Origin: an uncultured Clostridia bacterium
GTDB taxonomy: Bacteria; Bacillota; Clostridia; TANB77; CAG-508
Length of the DNA stretch: 49,694 nucleotides
Reading direction: 5' to 3'
Assembly: GCA_947593355.1 (NCBI GenBank)
Contig: CANQDO010000076.1
Span: forward strand, 1-49,694
The notes beneath the pieces are model-generated. The model ran no database searches. It was not told where the DNA came from and saw nothing but the letters and a program-made list of their open reading frames with translations. Both the position numbers and the translations under genes were made by a program. This document shows positions 45,236 to 49,694 of the stretch, piece by piece. How positions within the stretch are numbered: position 1 is the stretch's first letter; the number at the start of each line of letters is the position of its first letter.

Positions 45236-45323
45236 GAAAAACGAAGAGAAAAGCAAGGAACCATAAAAATAGCTAAGGAAATGTTAAAAGAAAAAATGTG
45301 AGCAGAGAAAATAATGAAGTAAA
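45236..45323 (+). pseudogene. Relic of the C-terminal end of an Rpn-family gene
   Basis: From about 45236 the plus strand reads EKRREKQGTIKIAKEMLKEKM, stop, AEKIMK. This aligns with EKRGEERGIKVG...VAKELLKEEM and IEKIMK of the intact Rpn protein (48367-49392). An in-frame TGA interrupts it, and only the C-terminal tail region is present. It shows that another rpn copy, or a recombinant end of one, lay directly behind the truncated adhesin. Confidence 0.65.
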
Positions 45324-45369
45324 TCATCATTGTTAAACTTTTTTGGTCTAACAATTTGGATTCACTTCA
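45315..45369. repeat. 55-bp imperfect inverted repeat, IS-end-like
   Basis: TGAAGT at 45315 pairs with ACTTCA at 45364. Arms of about 26 bases (45313-45338 with 45346-45371) match at 21 positions around a 7-base loop. Read on the minus strand it is TGAAGTGAATCCAAATTG, then TTAGAC and GTTTAAC, the same family as 205-251 and 34202-34241. It lies between the rpn relic and the convergent PBP gene and may act as a terminator for either strand. Confidence 0.7.
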
Positions 45370-45420
45370 TTTTGCTATTTTTTGTATATTTAGTTCATAT
45401 GTTAGTTTTATAAATAAAAT

Positions 45421-47910
45421 CTAATGTGTGTCTTGAATTACATCTTGCAAAGTAACGTTTATTACAGTACCTTCTTCTACGAGAGAGCCTGCCATAGGAT
45501 CTTGTGATAAAATTATACCTGAGCCAGAAACATGAAGATTTAAATTACGTGCTGCAAGCATATTTCTAGCTTGATAAATACTTTTTCCCTTTAAGTTAGG
45601 AACTTCCTGCGAAATTCTAGCGTCGCTATCATCAGAATATAAATTAACGCAAGCACCATCTAAAAGTGAAGTTCCTGGCTTTGGAACTTGATCAGATACA
45701 AGTTTAGTCATATCTGAAGTTGATATATTACATTTAAATCCAAGTGCCTCTAAATCATTTTTTGCTTGTGCAATAGTTTTATTTCTAACATCAATCAAAG
45801 ATTTTGTTGAAAGTGTAGTATTATTAGAAGTTTCAACATAATCTGAAGGGATGTTTAAATATGGAAGTACTTCTGTTAAAATTTGAGAAACCACAGGTGC
45901 TGCAATTTCTCCACCTTGATGAGGCCCTGACCTTGGTGGTTTATATAATGCTAATAGAACTACAACTTCAGGGTCTTGAGATGGTGCAATTCCAACAAAT
46001 GATGCAACATAACCTGAGTTTGGGTTAGTTTCATCTGGTTCAGATGTACCAGTTTTACCAGCAACTGAATAACCTACAACTTGTCCATAGCGACCAGTAC
46101 CATTTTCAACAACAGACTCCATCATATTTATAACTTTGTTTGCAGTATCTTTGGAAATAACTTGCCTTACAGCTACAGGTTCAATAGTTGTTATTGCATT
46201 CGTATCTGAATTTTCAATTTGCTTTACAATTCTAGGTTTCATAAGTACACCATCATTTGCAATAGCAGAAACAGCAGTAATTAGCTGAATAGGTGTTACG
46301 GTAAATCTTTGACCAAATGACATTGTAGCAACTTCTACTGGTCCAACAGTTTCTAAATCCCAAAAATTACTTGGAACAGAAGATTCTCCAGAAGTTTGAA
46401 TTCCTGTGCTACTAAATAAGCCGAAAGCCTCAAAATATTTATATAATAAATCTTTACCAATCCTTTTACCTAATTGCATTAAGGCAGGGTTACAAGAGTT
46501 TTCAAGTGCATTTCTCAAAGATTGGTAACCATGAGTACTTACATCTTTCCAACAATTTATTCTAACTCCATTAATAATTTCGTAGCCGGAACATAAAAAG
46601 TCGTTTGGGGTATCGGTGTCAACTAAGCCCTCTTCAAGACCAATAGAAGCAGTTATTACTTTAAAACATGAACCAGGTTCATAACCATTAGAAACATTTT
46701 TGTTTCCCCACATTCTATTTAAAGCATTAGTCTTTTCAGAAGAAGATAAACTTTCCCATGTGGCTTTCATAGATTCATTTGGTTCAAAAGGAGTATTTAA
46801 GTTATAATCGGGGTAAGATGCCATGGCTAAAATATCTCCGTTCTTAGGGTTCATTATAATTACACTTCCGCCATCTGCACAATTATTTTCAATTACAGCT
46901 TGTTTTAAATATTTTTCTGCAATTGTTTGAATATTTATATCTAAAGTTAAAGTTAAGTTGCTACCATTTTCAGCTGGTACATATGTACCGTCCTTATCTG
47001 GAACCAAATCTGAATCTACATCTTTAGCAGAAACTATTTTTCCAGGAGTACCTGCAAGTTCGTCATCCCAGTATAACTCTAATCCCCATAAGCCTTGATT
47101 ATCTGTACCACAAAAGCCTATTAAATTTGAGGCTAAACTATCATAAGGATAATATCTTTTGGCATCTTCATCAATATTTATTCCAGAATAAATATCATTT
47201 TCATCCATCCAAGCAGTTAACTGATCAATTTTATCTTGTTCAACTTTTTTAATTATAGTTTCTAAACTACTTGTACTATTTACTTTTTCTAAAGTTTCAT
47301 CATAATTTAAAGCAAATATATCAGAAAAAGCTTTAGCAACCTTTTCTTTATATTCACTTGCTATTCTAGTAGGGTTTATTGTAACAGTATCTACTTGAGC
47401 ACTTCTAGCAATTACTTTACCTGTGGAATCATATATATTTCCTCTTTTGGGACTTATAATACGGTTTGTAGTTTGCTGCCTATTAGCACTTTCTTTTAAT
47501 TCAGCACCTTGAACAAACTGAATAAAACCAATTCTAACTAGTAAACAAACAAAGACGGTTATACAACACACAAGTCCAATAAAAAGATTTTTAGACTTTA
47601 TTAAATTTTTATTGCTATCTTCGTTAGTGCCTTTAAAAGAATTGTTTCTTTTAGTATTAAATTTTAGATTATTGTTTCGCTTATCATTAATCTTTTTTTG
47701 ATCGACTTTTTTGTTAGTATTTTTTGCTTTTGGGCTTTGTTCATTATTGTTGTTTTTGCTAGTATTTTTCAAATTTCTATTTCGCTCATTATTGCCATTT
47801 TTAAAAGAATTTTTACTATTTTGAACAGTTTTTTTACTGTTAAAATTAACTTTTTTCACATTATTTTTTGAAGATTTTGAATTGTCATTTGTATTTTTTT
47901 TATTACTCAT
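45421..47910 (-). CDS. Class B penicillin-binding protein with two PASTA domains (SpoVD/FtsI type)
   Basis: The 829-residue protein is a peptidoglycan transpeptidase anchored by one membrane segment (about 108-130). The active-site motifs are all present: SCFK with catalytic Ser414 and Lys417, SCN at 472-474 and KTG at 619-621. Ahead of them is the PBP dimerisation region, beginning RIISPKRGNIYD. Two PASTA domains close the protein (about 692-758 and 762-822). The cytoplasmic N-terminal tail of about 105 residues is unusually long and almost entirely Asn, Lys and Ser. A weak GGTGA site precedes the ATG. PASTA class B proteins serve septal or spore-cortex synthesis. SpoVD and FtsI cannot be told apart here because the usual ftsL/mur neighbours are absent. 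Confidence 0.92.
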   Translation of the reverse strand: MSNKKNTNDNSKSSKNNVKKVNFNSKKTVQNSKNSFKNGNNERNRNLKNTSKNNNNEQSPKAKNTNKKVDQKKINDKRNNNLKFNTKRNNSFKGTNEDSNKNLIKSKNLFIGLVCCITVFVCLLVRIGFIQFVQGAELKESANRQQTTNRIISPKRGNIYDSTGKVIARSAQVDTVTINPTRIASEYKEKVAKAFSDIFALNYDETLEKVNSTSSLETIIKKVEQDKIDQLTAWMDENDIYSGINIDEDAKRYYPYDSLASNLIGFCGTDNQGLWGLELYWDDELAGTPGKIVSAKDVDSDLVPDKDGTYVPAENGSNLTLTLDINIQTIAEKYLKQAVIENNCADGGSVIIMNPKNGDILAMASYPDYNLNTPFEPNESMKATWESLSSSEKTNALNRMWGNKNVSNGYEPGSCFKVITASIGLEEGLVDTDTPNDFLCSGYEIINGVRINCWKDVSTHGYQSLRNALENSCNPALMQLGKRIGKDLLYKYFEAFGLFSSTGIQTSGESSVPSNFWDLETVGPVEVATMSFGQRFTVTPIQLITAVSAIANDGVLMKPRIVKQIENSDTNAITTIEPVAVRQVISKDTANKVINMMESVVENGTGRYGQVVGYSVAGKTGTSEPDETNPNSGYVASFVGIAPSQDPEVVVLLALYKPPRSGPHQGGEIAAPVVSQILTEVLPYLNIPSDYVETSNNTTLSTKSLIDVRNKTIAQAKNDLEALGFKCNISTSDMTKLVSDQVPKPGTSLLDGACVNLYSDDSDARISQEVPNLKGKSIYQARNMLAARNLNLHVSGSGIILSQDPMAGSLVEEGTVINVTLQDVIQDTH

Positions 47911-47967
47911 TTATTTCACCAACTTTTCTAAATGGTATATTAAAATCTTAAGTATATGTATATACAC

Positions 47968-47996
47968 ATTTTATATTAACATTGTATAGAAATCAA
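47968..47996 (-). promoter_or_regulatory. Probable promoter of the PBP gene
   Basis: On the minus strand TTGATT (47996-47991) and TAAAAT (47973-47968) are 17 bases apart, about 60 bases before the ATG at 47910. The match is good but not perfect. Hairpin block copy 3 starts 21 bases upstream of the -35. Confidence 0.5.
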
Positions 47997-48016
47997 TACA
48001 AAACTGGAAATTATTT

Positions 48017-48049
48017 GGGGACGGTTCTAAAATTCCGGAATTTAGGGAC
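48017..48049 (+). repeat. 33-bp intergenic hairpin block, copy 3
   Basis: Identical to the blocks at 34127 and 45151. No plus-strand gene ends here, because the upstream gene runs on the minus strand. This copy is therefore not explained by terminating a known gene. Confidence 0.95.
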
Positions 48050-48095
48050 AGATGTTGATACTCGAAAGATGAGTACTAATGTCTGTTCTTTTTGT
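48049..48095 (+). terminator. Terminator-like stem joined to hairpin block copy 3
   Basis: A 15-bp stem (48049-48063 with 48071-48085) with three wobble pairs and one mismatch is followed by TTCTTTTTG. The next bases, GTAGTGTCGAAAAA, are also found after copy 2, so the repeated unit extends beyond the stem. Confidence 0.7.
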
Positions 48096-48133
48096 AGTGT
48101 CGAAAAATAGAGAAATTTGACGGAAAGTTTTTG

Positions 48134-48162
48134 TTGACATAAGTATAAAAACATTGTATAAC
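48134..48162 (+). promoter_or_regulatory. Strong promoter-like pair upstream of rpn
   Basis: TTGACA (48134-48139) and TATAAC (48157-48162) have a 17-base spacer. A start near 48169 would give rpn a leader of about 200 bases. No gene lies between, and I see no riboswitch fold in the leader. Confidence 0.6.
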
Positions 48163-48319
48163 TTTTGAAAAGATAGTTTTGAAACAAGTTAAGAATTAAA
48201 TAGCTTAAAATCAAAACGTCAAGAAATTTGTAAATCTAAAAAAAATCCCCAAATAAAGAAAAACATAGGAAAAGAAGGTAGAATAGTTTTTTTATAGCAT
48301 ATATACTCATAAATAAAGT

Positions 48320-48348
48320 TTGACTTAAAAGTTGGAAAATATTATAAT
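48320..48348 (+). promoter_or_regulatory. Second promoter-like pair directly before rpn
   Basis: TTGACT (48320-48325) and TATAAT (48343-48348) are 17 bases apart. The implied start, about 48355, falls inside the ribosome-binding site AAGGAGG (48351-48357), so transcripts from it would lack part of that site. It may be weak or unused. Confidence 0.4.
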
Positions 48349-48366
48349 AAAAGGAGGAATAAAAAA

Positions 48367-49392
48367 ATGAAACTATTAACGTATGAAGAGTGTTTACAAT
48401 ATATAAACATAGAAAGCGAAATGCAGTTAAATGAAGATAATGCAGAATATCATTATGATGAAAAATTAGATAACACACACGATAAAATATTTAGAGATTT
48501 ACTATCAGATAAAGAAGAAGCAACAAAATTCATAAACAAGTTTTTTAAAGGCAAAAAACAATTAAAAAAAGATGATTTAGAGAAATATAGCAGTAGTTAT
48601 ATAACAAAAGAATATAAAAATAGAGAATCAGATATAGTGTATAAAATAAAAAATACAAATACATTTATATTAATAGAGCATCAATCATATGTAGATACAT
48701 TAATGCCATATAGAATGTTAGAATATTCAGTAGAAATAATGAGAAGTGCAATGAACCAAGAAAAAGTAAAAAGTAATAGATATAAATGCCCAGAAGTAGT
48801 ATTAATAGTATTATATACAGGAAATGAAAAATGGAACATAGAAGCAGAATATAAAAAAATAACAGATAATGGGTTTAATTATGAAACGAATGGAACAAAT
48901 AGTATTTATAATTTAATAGATATACACAACTATGCAAAAGAAAAGTTAATAAATGGAGAAAGCATAATAGAAAAAGCAATGGCGATAGAAAAGTGTAAAA
49001 CAGAAGAGGAACTAGTAGAAACGCTAGAGAAAGTGATAAATGCGACTAAAGAAGAAAAGAATAAAGAAAAATTAAGAAGAATAATACAGTACATATTAAG
49101 TCCAATAATAGGGCAAGAAGAAGTAGAAATATTATTAAATAAATTAAAGAAGGAGGAGAAGAATATGGCAGGAATGTTAATAACAAATTTAATGCAAGAA
49201 AGAAGAAAATTAATTGAGGAGAGCGAGAAACGAGGAGAAAAACGAGGTGAAGAGCGTGGAATCAAAGTTGGAGTCATAAATGTAGCAAAAGAATTATTAA
49301 AAGAAGAAATGCCAATAGAGAAAATAATGAAGGCGACAAAGCTAAAAAAAGAAGAAATAGAAAAACTAAAAGAAGAGCTTGCTAGTGCATGA
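48367..49392 (+). CDS. Rpn-family recombination-promoting nuclease / PD-(D/E)XK putative transposase
   Basis: The 341-residue protein opens its conserved domain with THDKIFRDLLSDKEEATKFI. It carries the PD-(D/E)XK nuclease core: Asp89 in ESDIVYKI, then ILIEHQS with Glu104 and Gln106, followed by MPYRMLEYSVEIM and VVLIVLYTG. This is the Rpn (YhgA-like) signature; characterised Rpn proteins are DNA endonucleases that raise recombination rates. The C terminus is a charged helical tail with EKRGEKRGEERG and LKKEEIEKLKEE. AAGGAGG lies 9 bases before the ATG. A decayed copy of the tail lies at 45236-45323. The gene appears complete. It could also act in a mobile or defence context, which the sequence does not settle. 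Confidence 0.9.
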   Translation: MKLLTYEECLQYINIESEMQLNEDNAEYHYDEKLDNTHDKIFRDLLSDKEEATKFINKFFKGKKQLKKDDLEKYSSSYITKEYKNRESDIVYKIKNTNTFILIEHQSYVDTLMPYRMLEYSVEIMRSAMNQEKVKSNRYKCPEVVLIVLYTGNEKWNIEAEYKKITDNGFNYETNGTNSIYNLIDIHNYAKEKLINGESIIEKAMAIEKCKTEEELVETLEKVINATKEEKNKEKLRRIIQYILSPIIGQEEVEILLNKLKKEEKNMAGMLITNLMQERRKLIEESEKRGEKRGEERGIKVGVINVAKELLKEEMPIEKIMKATKLKKEEIEKLKEELASA

Positions 49393-49435
49393 CAATTTAT
49401 ATAGAGAAAAATAATAAAAAAATGAACATGGAAGA

Positions 49436-49476
49436 CGAACCTTGTCGTTCGAAAAACGAATATCAAGGTTCGTTTT
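49436..49476 (+). terminator. Terminator of rpn
   Basis: The stem 49436-49451 with 49457-49472 (CGAACCTTG arm, two mismatches near the loop, AAAAA loop) is followed by TTTT. It lies 44 bases after the rpn stop. Confidence 0.8.
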
Positions 49477-49512
49477 GTATGTTCAACAATTCTTATAAAA
49501 TAAAAAAATTCT

Positions 49513-49551
49513 TACGGAAACATTGACTTTTTGAGATTTTCCGTATATTAT
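49513..49551 (+). promoter_or_regulatory. Promoter flanked by an 8-bp dyad (possible operator)
   Basis: TTGACT (49523-49528) and TATTAT (49546-49551) are 17 bases apart. TACGGAAA (49513-49520) and its exact complement TTTCCGTA (49538-49545) lie immediately around the -35 and against the -10. This placement suits a repressor operator. The same 8-mer occurs at 557 and 33019. Confidence 0.6.
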
Positions 49552-49694
49552 ATATGTATTAAAAATATGCATTTTTATGAAAGAAAATAGATGAAAGACG
49601 CTCTAATATTCAATAAGGAGGAAAAAGGTTGAAAAATAATATAGGAAAAAGTCCATAAAAAATAAAAGTCCTAAAAATAGCACTTTTTGGACAT
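49552..49694 (+). other. Start of a transcription unit cut by the window edge
   Basis: After the promoter at 49523-49551 two very short ORFs are visible: ATG at 49591 (13 codons) and TTG at 49629 (9 codons, MKNNIGKSP), the latter with GGAGG at 49617-49621. A hairpin, GTCCTAAAAA with TTTTTGGAC, ends near 49692. Whether these are a leader peptide with an attenuator-like stem or the start of a broken gene cannot be decided, because the window ends here. Confidence 0.3.

Overview
The window is about 49.7 kb of AT-rich DNA. It looks like the chromosome of a low-GC Gram-positive bacterium, most likely an uncultured Clostridia. The signs are A-ending codons, strong GGAGG ribosome-binding sites, TTGACA/TATAAT promoters, LemA, a PASTA penicillin-binding protein, a DUF348-G5-SleB-type wall hydrolase and an Rpn-family nuclease. 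No rRNA, tRNA, CRISPR or phage module was seen. The species cannot be named from this sequence.

Layout. 1-129 is the C-terminal membrane tail of a further surface protein. 673-24075 encodes a single 7800-residue surface protein. Its core is about 36 consecutive DUF11/D2-type beta-sandwich repeats, flanked by SpaA/Cna-B, MucBP and other stalk domains, with one N-terminal and one C-terminal membrane segment. 24203-32155 encodes a 2650-residue paralogue with nearly the same C-terminal half, only four DUF11 repeats and a different N-terminal head. lemA (32218-32790, minus) and a wall hydrolase (33115-34125, plus) follow. 34508-39484 and 39465-45149 are two halves of a third giant surface protein (pilin-like head, SpaA domains, beta-propeller, nested SpaA, MucBP). 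A frameshift inside the propeller splits it, and its 3' end is cut exactly where the DUF11 array should begin. The minus-strand PBP (45421-47910) and a plus-strand Rpn nuclease gene (48367-49392) close the window.

How it fits together. The three giant genes share one modular chassis: variable head, beta-sandwich spacer array, MucBP stalk, transmembrane anchor. They differ in head and in array length, which suggests a set of cell-surface adhesins diversified by domain shuffling. LemA, the hydrolase and the PBP are envelope genes; a direct link to adhesin display is inference only.

The most unusual signals are: the A-B two-domain periodicity of the 36-repeat array and its two phase breaks; EF-hand-like loops built into at least eight repeats; SpaA domains interrupted by an unnamed domain of about 110 residues; an identical 33-bp hairpin block in three intergenic sites, one directly at the truncation of the third adhesin; short relics of IS-like ends and of an rpn gene around that truncation; and a recurring TTTCCGTA box next to promoters and leaders.
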